Below are positions 1 through 11,213 of a DNA stretch of 64,000 nucleotides, in pieces. The stretch is from Chamaecrista fasciculata. Lineage: Eukaryota > Streptophyta > Magnoliopsida > Fabales > Fabaceae. The stretch lies in assembly GCA_003254925.1 (NCBI GenBank), contig QANZ01030783.1:62001-126000 (forward strand), written 5' to 3'. A program made the translations under genes and the position numbers. Position 1 is the first letter of the stretch; each line of letters begins with the position of its first letter. The notes beneath the pieces are model-generated. The model saw only the letters and a program-made list of their open reading frames with translations. It ran no database searches and had not been told where the DNA came from.

Positions 1-143
1 GTTCCACCGTTAGTCCCTTGGTGAATTCCATCTATATTTAGCCGTTAAGTATGCCGTGACATAGTGACTAGGATCATGATGTGGCAAAATAAGATGAAAT
101 GGACTGAAATAGGATCTATATGCAACATATTAAAACTTATGGT

Positions 144-193
144 GTGGTGAAAACTCATCCATGATGTTGTGGTGAAAACTCATCCATGATGTT
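144..193. repeat. 25-bp perfect tandem duplication
   Basis: Two adjacent identical 25-bp copies (144-168 and 169-193), each beginning GTGGTGAAAACTC. The surrounding DNA (1-832) is AT-rich, and I see no supported gene in it. Probably a replication-slippage duplication. Confidence 0.85.
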
Positions 194-832
194 GTAACAG
201 ATTGGGAGAAAATTATTTCAGAGAATGTGGAAGAAGTTTTAGCTTTTATGTGGTGAATTTTAAATTAATTTATTATGTTTCATTTATTTTATATTAATCT
301 TATATATTTTCATAATTTTTTAAATTATTTTTATATATTTTCATAATTTTTTGAATTGATCTCAAACTTATTTTCCAGATGCGATTTTATTAACCTCATT
401 TATTAATGATCTCAACTATATATGAAAAGAAAGAACTCTTCAAAAGTTAACCCATAGTTTTAAACTCGCCGCATTTGAACTTGAAACAAGAGAGATATTA
501 TCAACTTCGTTTGTTTAACTACGAAGTGAGTTACCTATTTTCGAGATTCAATTTGACTTTGTTTGTTGATGGACTAAAAATACTTGTTAAAAGAAACTTA
601 TAGCTTTGGATTCATCGAATTTAACTTGAAATGAGAGAGATATGACTATATTTAATATTTTTAAGATCAATTTAAAAAATTATAAAAATATATCAAATCA
701 AGATGAAATATACAAGACAAATTTAAAATCCACTTCATACATACATAATGGGACAATTCCAAATTTTGGCCTAGTTTATAACATTGAACCTGGTCATCAT
801 TTTACCTTGATTTATGTTGATAGTGGTTACTT

Positions 833-1588
833 AGGGTGTGTTTGATTTTGTTTTAAAAAACCAAAAAAAAAAAAAACAAAAAGAGTTGTGTGATGTCACA
901 GTTTTTTTAATCTGTTTTTGAAAATAAAAAGAACTAAGGGCATGTTTTATTTTGTTTTTGAAAAACAGTTTTTAATTTTAAAAAACAAAAAATATACATT
1001 ATTTGTTGTTTTCAAAACCAAAAAATTTGTTTTAAAAAATAAAATCAAACACGCCCAAATGTTATTTTTTAAGTCTAAAACCAGAAAACAAGTCAAAGGT
1101 GTCTTGATCTCTGAGAACAAAAGTGACCGGTGACATAATTGTAACTAGAGGCTTTGCGTGTCCTAACGGGCACGCAAATATGTATGTAAAATAAATGAGG
1201 GACTAAATCGTTAACTCAGTAAAAAAGAATGGATCAAATAATAATTTTCCTCTTATTATTAATTTTGTACTATTGTTTTAAAATGTGGACCACGACAGGG
1301 GTGGAGCCATATAATATAAGATAATTGTAAATTTAGAGAAAAAGGTGGAGCATTCATCTTCATTAATAGCAATTTAGTAATATTTGCTTAACATTAATGT
1401 CAATTGGGTAATATTAGCTTAACAGTTGCAAAATTATTCTCTCTCCCGTGCATCACTCTCAAGCTTCATTATTTTAATCAATCAAATAGATTTTATTAAT
1501 TTTTGTTTTCCAAAATTTATTCTTAAAACCAAATTTAAAAAATAGTTTAAAGAGTTGTTTTTGAAAAATGAAATCAAACATGCCCTTA
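833..1588. repeat. Overlapping MITE-like inverted-repeat termini
   Basis: The stretch holds two sets of inverted termini of the GGG(T/C)(G/A)TGTTTGATTTTGTTTT type. One pair is near 833-853 and 1037-1060, the other near 936-967 and 1555-1588. The interior is A/T-runs with no coding signal, and a Helitron-like element (1145-1321) sits between the outer termini. I infer nested or partly deleted DNA-transposon MITEs. Boundaries are approximate and I could not establish a target-site duplication. Confidence 0.45.
1145..1321 (-). mobile_element. Mini-Helitron-like element, copy 1 (reverse orientation)
   Basis: Read on the minus strand it begins TCTTATATTATATGG directly after an A and ends in CTAG directly before a T. 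An 8-bp-stem GC-rich hairpin (GCGTG.CC, loop of four, then GG.CACGC) lies about 11 nt before the CTAG end. Helitrons are known to start with TC, end in CTRR, carry a subterminal 3' hairpin and insert between A and T; all four traits are visible. It has no coding capacity at 177 bp. Related copies are at 32338, 36360 and 36540. Confidence 0.6.
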
Positions 1589-2050
1589 GTTTTTCGTATT
1601 TGGACAATTGCTTGGGTAAATTTTATTTTGGGTCGTTGATTTCATGTTGTGAATATATATATTTCACACTTTCACTCATCTACCTTTCTCACACAGACAC
1701 ACAAATACATATATATATATATATATATTTCCACCAGAAAATAGATCAGCTAGCACAGAAAAAGAAAATAGATGAAAGTGATAGTCTTACATATTACTAT
1801 TTTATAGAATATATATTTTTTCTCTTATTTTTTATTTTTCTAATTTCATAAAAAAACGCATAAAAATAAGAAATGCTGAAGATCCAATTACATATAATTG
1901 AAGGTATATATAATATCATTTTATAATATATATTAATTTAAATTAATATAAATTTAAGTATTATTTTATTTAATAAAAAGTTTTATTATTTTATGTATAT
2001 ATATATGTGATGAATGATGTGATAAAAGTCAAAACATAACCTTCTCAATT

Positions 2051-2687
2051 AGGGATGGCAACGGATGAATATCCGGTGGTTTTGTCACTATCCGTATCCG
2101 TCTATCCTATCCAATATCCGTACCCTATCCGTATCCGATAAATTAATATCCGTATCCACACCCTATCCGATATCCGGTATCCGATAGATACCCGAAATAT
2201 CCGAAATATTCGAAAAAATATGGATATAGGATAGGATATCCTATTTTATAAATCAGATATATCGGGTACCCGATATCCATTATCCGCCAACTAATATAAT
2301 TAAATGAAATTATTATTTATTTACATTTTAAATTTATTTTTTAAAATAAAAAATTAAATATAAATAACTAAAATATGATTCTTTAAAAAAATATATATGA
2401 ATATAATTAATTAAATTTAAATATTTATATATAAAATGTTAAATTAAAAGTAAAATATAAAAATTAAATAAGTAATAGGGTATCGGATATCGGATACCCT
2501 AAATATCCGTTCATTTCGGACGGATATAGGGTATCCGAGGGCAATATCCGTATCCGTCCAATATCCGAAAAAAATTTAATTTTCACTATCCGTATCCGTA
2601 TCCGATATCCGGTATCCGACGGATACCGGATATTTTTTCGGATGGATACGGAGGATATCCTAACTTAGGATATAAATTGCCATCCCT
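2051..2687. mobile_element. MITE with AGGGATGGCAA inverted termini and TATCCG-rich arms
   Basis: The element opens AGGGATGGCAA and closes TTGCCATCCCT, an exact 11-bp terminal inverted repeat. Both subterminal regions are packed with short ATCCGTATCCG / CGGATA motifs that pair across the AT-rich centre, so the element can fold on itself. Termini of this kind are typical of non-autonomous hAT-like elements, but I could not find a convincing 8-bp target-site duplication. No coding region. Confidence 0.65.
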
Positions 2688-3589
2688 ACTCTGCATTTTA
2701 CTCTCTACATTTTGTGTGCATTTTAGAGGGATAAAGGATGAGGTATGAAGAGAAAGTATGGGTCCCACATATTTATTATTTTGTGGAACTCACATTTTCT
2801 CTCTCTATTTGTCTCTCTAAAATGCACACAAATGCACACAAAATGCAGAGAATCAAAATTTAGAGGATCCACTTCCGAAATCTCTCATGCTTTGACTTAC
2901 AGGTAGAGAAAGTTGCTCTGCCGTCTGCGTCCTTGCATTTAAAATAGGTAATCATTATTAGCTTTCTTCCTCTTTTTATTTTGAGAAAATCACTATTTAA
3001 TCTTTAAATGTACATTAATGAATTAATCAATTTTTAAATATTTAAAATATATAGTTTAATTTTTAAATTATTATAATTGTCAACAATCTAGTTTTTATGT
3101 TCAATTCAAATACTAAAAAATAAAAATTCAATATAACTAAAGTCTATGGATAAAAAATATTAATTTAGTAAAAATTTAAAGATCACCGAATATTAATTCA
3201 ATTTAATCTTTAAATTTATGGATTAAATTATTACTAAGAATTAAATAGTTGATAATTAAAATATTTTAGAGATCAAATTATATATTTTAATTATTTAAGG
3301 ACGGACTAATTATCTCTATATAAATTTTAAGACCAAATAATTGTTAACTTAATGATGTTTCAAAAAAAATTAAATTTTTAATTTACTCTTAATTAAAATA
3401 CATATAATTCTATTATTCTAACCACCCAAGTATGTGAGTGACTTGCTTAGAGTTGTTTTATTATTATCATTAAAAAAACAGAGAATGTGAGGAGAGCGTA
3501 CAAACCTAGCATGGCATCCTAATAGTAGGATGATACAAGGCATTGACCACACTCATAATTGTTAAAGATGCTGCTCATATAAAAATAAA

Positions 3590-4051
3590 AGGTTAAAAAT
3601 GTATTTCTCTCCATAACTTTGACAAAAGGTCTCGATTTGATTTCATAATTTTTTTTTAACTTTGGTCCTATAACTTTAATAAATTTCTCAATTTGGTCCT
3701 ATAATTTATTTTGTTGTAATTTTGGTCCCATAACTTTTGAAAATGTCTCACCGTTGGTCCCAAGTTGATTTCCATCCATTTTATGTTGTTAAAGATGATC
3801 TGACATACTGAGTTGAATGATGACGTGACAAATATGAGTGAAGTGGATTTAACGGCAGATAATGAATGAAAATTAGTTTAAGACCAATAGTGAGACATTT
3901 TCAAAAGTTATGAGACCAAAATTACAAAAAAAAAGTTATGGGACCAAATTGAGACTTTTTCCAAAGTTATAGGACTAAAATTGCAACGAAAAATATTATG
4001 AAACCAAATTGATACCTATACCAAAGTTAGGAGACCAAAAGTACACTTTAC
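3590..4051. repeat. Foldback MITE of the 'ttggtcc/ggaccaa' family
   Basis: The left half repeats phrases like AACTTTGGTCCTATAAC and the right half their complements (GTTATGGGACCAAA), so the segment is a long imperfect palindrome. Similar but diverged foldbacks are in SCPL introns (8985, 9688, 19788) and in PHD-gene intron 2 (54440). Ends are approximate; no open reading frame is credible. Confidence 0.5.
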
Positions 4052-5551
4052 CGAAACAAAATAAAAGCCATTACTAACGAATATGCGAATTATATTATTC
4101 GCAACATCACCCTACTCCGCGTTACTGGCTCCGGAAGATAAGTTTGGAAAACCTCAGAGCGATTTACCTTATTCAAGGTCTCTACTTCAAAATATTTTGA
4201 TCAAAGTACATTCCGTATCTTTTATTCAGTTTCTAAATTGGTTTCATCTATTTTTTTATTACATTTTCGATCTAATATCTTTTAACTTAGATACAAAATT
4301 AATCTCAAATCTTTGCAAAAAGTTTTACTATTAATTCCACGATGTGAAAACTTTTGCAAAGATATAATATTAATTCTGTAACCTGACTAAAAGATATATG
4401 ACCTAAAGTACAACAATAAAAATATAGGACCAAATTGAAACTTAAACAAAAAATATAAAACCAAAGATCATATAATAGAAAAGATACATACCTAAATTAA
4501 AACTTGAGAAAAAAATATGAAACCAAAAGTATACTTTAATCAAATACTTTTGAAATGTTTATAAATTAACGTAAATAAATAAAAAAAACAATATTATAAT
4601 AAAACGACTTATTATATAAAGTTACAAAATGTGTTTGCTAAGGGTATGTTTGGATGGAATAAAATTATATATTCCTTGTTGCTTGCACATGTCAAGCCAA
4701 TAAGTTTGTGCGAGAACATAGTTAATGTGAAGACTTGTTTCTGTAGCATTGATAGTTGGTGGTGGGTCACATTTCTCACAATCACACGAAACCTTAAATC
4801 AAAATAAATAAGTAATAATAACAATTTAATATATACTAAATTTAATATATTATTTATTAGTATTGATTATTTTATTAGATATTATACTAATTTTAATATA
4901 TTATTTATCATTTATTTAATTATCAACGATACCATAATTAAATTACACTTGTACTATTATATCTTGAGCTAATAACTCAATCGATTTAATATTTTTTAAA
5001 ATGTTGAAAAGAATTTTTTTTGATAGTTAATACATAATTTTAAATTTATTGTATTTAAATTTAAAATGAGAAAAATATGATTAACTTTATTTATTTATTT
5101 AATTGTGAAACAAACATCTTATTTTAGAGGTTTGATTTCACTTCATTTATTGATAATTTTAATTGAATAAAGAAAGTATTTATTAAAATTAATTAGCAAT
5201 TTTAGATTATCCGAAAGTTGAGATTAATTTAAAAAATTATAAAAATATATAGAATTAATTTAAAATAATAAAATATTTCATATATTTAGGATGAGTTTGA
5301 AATTTTCACTTTTGTATAACTGATGAGAAGGGATAATAACGACTTTTAATTAAAAAATATGTTTTAGTGTGCAGTCCAACCACGTACTCGCCACGTATTT
5401 TAATAATTTAATTGTTTCGTACAATAATAATTCAGGCCAAAAAAAATCACAATAATTGATGAGAGGGAAAGACAAAAATAGAGTAATCATAGGTTGCTTT
5501 CATAAAGTTATAAATAATTGTGTACCATAATTTTAAAGTTTTTATATTCAC
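4052..5551. other. Upstream region of SCPL copy 1
   Basis: No gene is supported here. The stretch starting CTTGCACATGTCAAGCC (4683 to about 4745) resembles 12178-12260 upstream of copy 2, in the same order and orientation, so it is probably residual ancestral promoter DNA. Another shared phrase, ATGTTTTAGTGTGC, lies at about 5369 and again at about 12281. The DNA between these blocks in copy 1 is AT-rich and has no counterpart in copy 2, suggesting an insertion. Homology is seen in the sequence; a promoter role is inferred. Confidence 0.4.
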
Positions 5552-5560
5552 TATAAATAA
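5552..5560 (+). promoter_or_regulatory. TATA box of SCPL copy 1
   Basis: TATAAATAA lies 88 nt upstream of the start codon of copy 1. A transcription start about 30 nt downstream would give a leader of 55-65 nt. That leader includes the block AACCCTGCTTCTATATTTTC, which is conserved upstream of all three SCPL copies. Confidence 0.5.
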
Positions 5561-5647
5561 ACTTGAAAGCACTCAAAAAAAAAACCCTGCTTCTATATTT
5601 TCAAGCAGAGACTCATCAGACATACGGGAATTAAGGATCCTATTCCT

Positions 5648-8600
5648 ATGGTGACAATAAGAATGAAGCAAATGGATAATATTACTGTGTCTTACACTTG
5701 GTTTCTGTTTCTTGTTCTTGTTCTATCATCACAGGCTTATTCTGCTTCTTCTGCAATCACTCGCAAACAAGTTAAGTTTCTTCCTGGGTTTCAGGGTCCT
5801 CTTCCTTTCCAGCTTGAAACTGGGTATGTATTAATTGAAGCTACAAACTTTCTGATTATAATTATTTTTTATTCACTAGTATATATATATATATATGTAT
5901 GTGATGACTGTTAATGAATATATAAGGTATGTGGGAGTGGGTGAATCAGAGACAGAGAAAATAGAAATATTTTACTACTTTGTGAAGTCTGAGAGGAATC
6001 CTAAAAAAGACCCTCTCATGTTTTGGCTTACTGGTGGTCGAGGTTGCTCTGGTCTCACTACCCTTGCCTTTGAAATTGGTAATATGTTCTTTGTCTTTTT
6101 TTTTTAGGGTAAATTATACTTTGTATTCTATTCTATGAATTGACTTCATTTTGTTACCCTATTCTTTTAAAAGTGACACTTTGTCACCTTGTTACACTGT
6201 TAACATTTTGGTACTCTATTATTTCAAAAGTGATATTTTGGTACCCTGTTCTATCACCAAAATGTTAACGGTGCAATGAAAAAGGTACCAAAATGTCACT
6301 TGGGTACCAAAATGTTAACGGTGCAAAGAACAAAGTACTAAAATATCACTTTTAAAAGAACAAGGTACCAAAGTGTAATTTACTCTTTTTTTTATAAAAA
6401 AATGTTAAGAATCAGATTTGATTATGTAAATCAATCTGCATTAATGTGTTGACCCTGAGATTAGCCTAAATATTAGAGATTTGAGAATCAATTATATTAA
6501 TTGTATTTCCTAGAATAGACTATGTTCTCTTGTATAAATACCCTATGACATTCAGAAATAAAAAACAATCAAGAAAAGTGTTTCTCACATCCTACTCTCT
6601 CATTCTATATTTTTATATTTTACTAAAAATCAACAAAAAATTCTTGGACATTCTATTTATATGTTAAAATACATGAAATTCTTAAATTAAATCAAAAGTT
6701 TAATGAATTTTTCATCATTTTTAAAAGATTTGAAATTTTTTTCATAGAAAATAATGCTAAAGAAACCTTTGTAAATTATATATATATACTTTTATCTGAA
6801 CCAAACCAAATGCTTTTGACCTTTTGTAGGTCCATTTAATTTCAAGATTGACGAATACAATGGTAGTCTGCCTACACTGGTCTCACATCCACACTCATGG
6901 ACCAAGGTTATTTATTTCTCATGATAACTTGATTCAATTCTATGGGTTTCTTACTTTATAATTCCTATATATATATGGTTACTGATGATGATTGAGTTTG
7001 TGACAGATTTGCAATATACTATTTGTAGATTTACCTGCTAATACTGGATTCTCCTATACAAATCTCCCTATTGAAACTCAACGTATTGATTCTAAAAATG
7101 TTCAACATGCTCATCAATTTTTTAGGAAGGTACAAACACCATATAATATAAATATGTGTATATATATACATATATCCAAATTAAATTAATGTATTCAAAG
7201 TTGTTAGCAAGTCTTTCTTAATTAATTTCTTGTGTGGGTGGATGCAGTGGCTGATTAATCATCCTGAATTTATGTCAAACTTAGTATACATAGGTGGTCA
7301 TTCATATTCTGGACTTCATGTTCCACCACTCTCCCTTGTAATTCTCAAAGGTTTGTTTGCTTTTAATTTAATCCAAGGATGGATCAAGTATCTATGAGCC
7401 TTGTACAATAGTATATAAGTTCATATGTTTTATAAATAATTTAGTTTAGTTCTATAGTAAGTTTTTTCTTTCGGAAAAAAAATTAGCTCTTGTACTAAAT
7501 GTTTAGAATTGACTAAGCTGACAGACTTCGACATGTAAGTCGAAGGTAAAAATGTTTAATTTTTAACATAGACAGATGAGAATTTTGTATTGGATGAATA
7601 GTTATACTAGAAAAGATAAGATGAAGAATGACTCCATTACAGAAAAGGTTGGGGTGACACCTATCATAAAAATTAAAGTTGGTTGAAACACATCTTAGAT
7701 GATTTGAGTATGTATAAAGAAGACATTTAAAAGTTTCAATACGTAGAGTAGATCATGTGAATGATAATTCAATAACTCTGGGAAGGAAAAGACTAAAAAA
7801 AAACTATTGATAAAACTATTAGAAAAGATTTAATAATAAATAACCTAATTGTGAAAATAAGCAAAGATATAATACATTAGTGTCGGTTAATCCATATCTG
7901 ACCCAGCTAATAAGAAAAAACTTTTGTTGTTGTTGTTGTTTAGTATATTGTTGTTGCTTATATTGTATCTGGGGCCTTGAAATATGTGAGTTTGCAGGAA
8001 ATGAAGACAATGTAAAGCCTTGGATCAATTTTCAGGTATGTGATTATCCATGCATGTTTGTAATTTTCCTTCAATGGAGAATAATGAACATATAATATAT
8101 ATATATGAATAATTAATACTAGTTATTGTTTCTAACTAAATGATCTGAAAATGATTCAGGGATACTTACTAGGAAATCCTGTAACAGATGAATCTATAGA
8201 TGGCAACTCTTATATTCCATTTGCTTATCGCATGGGCCTTCTTTCAGATGAACTCTATGAGGTAATTTATCATTCTTTCCCGATAATTGATTAAATCAAA
8301 TCAATGGCCTTTTGTTTAATTGCAATATCTGATAATGAATTTCACATCATTATTAATTAATTTTATTTATGCTTGTAGTCATTGAAGATAAGTTGTGGAG
8401 GAGAGTACCAATATGTAGATCCTACTGATACATTATGTGCCAGAAATATTGCAGCTTACGAAAAGGTGTAATATGACAGTGATTTCTTTCATTTCATGCA
8501 ATTAGTTATAATTATTCATTTTATTTTTCTCCCCATAATATATTATTAATACTCAATTGTGATTACCAGAGTATTTCAGGAATAAGTTTATCACATATTT

Positions 8601-11213
8601 TGGAACGCACTTGTCCCAATAATCTTTCTCCAAAACTGCAAGAAAGAAGATCTATGGATGAAATATCTAAATTTGATCCATATGCTACTGTAGGATGCGG
8701 GGTTAGTAATTTCTTTTAGCATATTATTAATAAATTTAAATTTTATTTTGATATTTCAAGTATAGCCTTCTCAATTTGTTTCTTCTTTATTAGAAATACT
8801 TGAATATATTATGGATCAATTTGCCCAATTTGGTCATGTTTGTTTGATTTGTATATATGCAGGCTCTTGATGAGTCTATACTGGCCCAAAATTGGGCAAA
8901 TGATGACAGGGTTCGAAAGGCCCTTGGTATCCGTAAGGTAATAAATCTGTCACAAAAGCAAGAAAACCCAACAATATAATATATAGGCCAAATATAAATT
9001 TGGTCTCCGAAACTTGTTCAGTTTTAATTTGGTTTTGTATTTTTTTTTTGTTACAAATTTGTTCTGATATTTTTAGGTAAGGTTCTAATTTGGTTTCATA
9101 TTTTTGGATCAAATGCATAATTGGTCTAATATCTTTTGGTTAGGTGGAACTAACGGTATAACCTTTTGTAAAGATATAAGACCAATTCTTTAACTTGACC
9201 AAAAGATATATATATATATATATATATATAAGGATAAAGGACATGTATATGGATGAAAAATGAACAGGGAACAAAAGGGAAATGGGAGAAATGCGATGGT
9301 TCACCTTACACTCGAGACATTAAAAGCAGCATTCCATTTCATGAGGAATTGAGTCGTAAAGGCTATCCTTCACTCGTCTACAGGTTAGCCAACTAATTAA
9401 CAGCATGCCATTTCTGAACTTTGTTGTGCAATCTTTGGGAAATAAAAATGGTGATGAATGTGATTTCTCAAAATGTTTTTTGTTTTTTCAAATTTTTTAT
9501 GGCAGTGGAGATCACGATTTGTTGGTACCATTTAGTGGAACTGAAGTATGGATAAAGTCTTTGAATTACTCCATTGTTGATGATTGGAGGCAATGGTTAG
9601 TCCAAGGCCAAGTTGCAGGGTATGCATCCAAAACCCTCCAAGTTATACAAAAAATTTACATAAAGTTTGTTTATTTATAATTTTCTCTTGACCAAAATGC
9701 AGTTTTGGTCTCATATCTTTTGTCCAAGTATCAATTTGGTTTTGTATATTTTTTGTTACATTTTTGGTTCCATATCCTGCGGTCAGGTGCATATTTGGTC
9801 TCATATTATTTTTTGTTGCAATTTGGTTTCACATATTTACAAAAAGTTTCACCGTTAGTTCCACAATGTAGAATCTTTGCAAAGATATGAAACTAATTTA
9901 ACAACTTGACCAAAAGATATAAGACTAAATCGGCAACCTGAGCAAAAGATATGAGACCAAAAGTGTAACAATAAAAGACGCAAGACTAAATTGACATCTG
10001 AACAAAAAATATGAGACTAAAAGTGTAACAATAAAAGACACAAGACTAAATTGAGATCTAAATAAAAAATGAGATCAAAAATCTACTTTGATTTTTTTTT
10101 TCTATTATTTATCATGTGAAAGAGTTCTCTTTCATATTCTATTATTGTTATGATGATTGATTGTGCAAAAAAAAATATTTTGTCATGTGCATTAGGTAAA
10201 ATTCGTTTATTCATATTTGTTTTATGATTTATTGTGTAAAAAATATCTATTATATATATATATTATGATGATTGTTCGTGTAATTTTTTTTTTTTACTCT
10301 AATTTATAATGTGAATGAAACGCCAAGTTAATCCTCTGTTTTGCAGTTTCACAAGGGTGCATTCAAATAGGATGACATTTGCCACCGTAAAGGCAAGAAA
10401 GACGTTTGCCATTTATTTTGATAGTTTGGAGAAATTAATGATATTATATACACACAATTATAGACGAAAGACTCTTTCGTACCCCTAAAGTTTGGGGTCA
10501 GTTTTAGTTATGCCCTAACGTTTGTTTTGTTTCAGTTATGCCCCTAATGTGAAACTTTGATGTCAATTATACCTCAACTTCAATTTTTTTTGAGTCAAAG
10601 TCTTATTTTAGTCTCTCAAGTTTGCTCGAAGTTCCAAATTTGGGTCCCTCAAGTCTCCGGTGAGATACACGACGAACCCGAAAACTACGAAAACTCCTAA
10701 TCCAAAGATATTTGACCTTCTGAATTCAATGACGGCCTCCATTTTGTGAAAAATTGACTGATAAGCCGCCGAAAGATTACATAGTCGTCGAAAAATTACA
10801 CAATCACTGAAAATCATATTTTCGGTCATTTGTTCGCAAAATGAAGGCTGCCATTGAACTCAAGAGGTCAAAAAACCTTGGATTAAGAGTTTCTGTAGTT
10901 GTCGGGGTCGTCGTGTATCTCGCCGAAAAGTTCCCCGGAGACTTGAGGAACTAAAACGGAACTTTGAGCAAACTTGAGGGATCAAAATAAGACTTTGGCC
11001 CAAAAAAATTAAGGTTATGGTATAATTAACACAAAAACTTTAAAGAAATAATTGAAACTGACCCTAAAAATTAGGACACCAGAGCTATTTTACCCACAAA
11101 TATTTAAGTGGTTTTACATGAATTTGCAGGGTGCAGGACACGCAGCTCCAGCGTACAAACCTAAAGAAAGCTTTGCAATGTTTCAGAGGTGGATTTCTCA
11201 AAATCCATTGTGA
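5648..11213 (+). CDS. Serine carboxypeptidase-like acyltransferase (SCPL clade IA), copy 1
   Basis: Fourteen exons join in frame to 475 codons including stop: 5648-5823, 5927-6078, 6830-6906, 7007-7129, 7248-7350, 7998-8035, 8160-8261, 8379-8465, 8570-8701, 8863-8937, 9268-9383, 9506-9619, 10347-10392, 11130-11213. Residues 1-33 look like a secretory signal peptide, followed by the family hallmark [20 protein letters not shown]. The triad is visible: Ser195 in GHSYSG, Asp398 in GDHD, His451 in GAGHAAP. The family is alpha/beta-hydrolase; clade IA members usually move acyl groups from glucose esters in the vacuole rather than cut peptides. WLTGG instead of WLNGG fits an acyltransferase. Oddities are His194 where the family has Asp or Glu, GGRGCS for GGPGCS, and GAGHAAPAY for GGGHTAPEY. 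The last intron starts with GC. The start is the ATG conserved in all three copies. The substrate cannot be told. Confidence 0.88.
6107..6385. mobile_element. MULE-type MITE in intron 2 of SCPL copy 1
   Basis: A 279-bp element opens GGGTAAATTATAC and closes with the near complement GTGTAATTTACTC. It is flanked on both sides by the 9-bp direct repeat TTTTTTTTA (6098-6106 and 6386-6394). The interior repeats 'ggtaccaaa' phrases in both orientations. A 9-bp duplication is the hallmark of Mutator-like elements. Because the duplication is low-complexity here, the stronger support comes from sister copies at 37215, 37920 and 48821. Confidence 0.75.
8985..9212. repeat. Short foldback repeat in intron 10 of SCPL copy 1
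   Basis: 'Aaatttggtctcc' and 'ggtttcatattttt' phrases are followed by complementary 'agaccaattc...gaccaaaagatat' phrases and an (AT)n run. It belongs to the same loose foldback family as 3590-4051. Ends are approximate. Confidence 0.4.
9688..10092. repeat. Foldback MITE in intron 12 of SCPL copy 1
   Basis: The left half reads 'ttttggtctcatatcttttg' in variants and the right half 'aaaagatatgagaccaaaa' in variants, forming an imperfect palindrome. A related element lies in the same intron of copy 2 (19788-20182), so the insertion may predate the gene duplication, although independent insertion is also possible. Confidence 0.45.
10458..11092. mobile_element. Long foldback element in intron 13 of SCPL copy 1
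   Basis: The segment folds on itself around about 10790. 'Acccctaaagtttggggtcag' at the left pairs with 'ctgaccctaaaaattagg' at the right, 'aagtcttattttagtctctcaag' pairs with 'cttgagggatcaaaataagactt', and the innermost arms share a 'cattttgtgaa'/'ttcgcaaaatg' pairing. Arms are about 300 bp each. It is absent from the equivalent intron of copy 2 (20510-20618), so it inserted after that duplication or was lost there. No coding content. Confidence 0.6.

Noticed and set aside
2051-2060. 8-bp hAT duplication for the AGGGATGGCAA element
   Set aside because: The best flanks (TTCTCAAT and CTCTGCAT) match at only 5 of 8 positions, so no duplication is claimed.
2051-2687. Satellite or telomere-like array (TATCCG repeats)
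   Set aside because: The motifs are irregular, occur in both orientations and lie inside an element with exact inverted termini, so a MITE explains them better.
9405-9890. Several open frames across SCPL exon 12 and its intron
   Set aside because: They read through splice sites or into repeat DNA; only 9506-9619 is coding.
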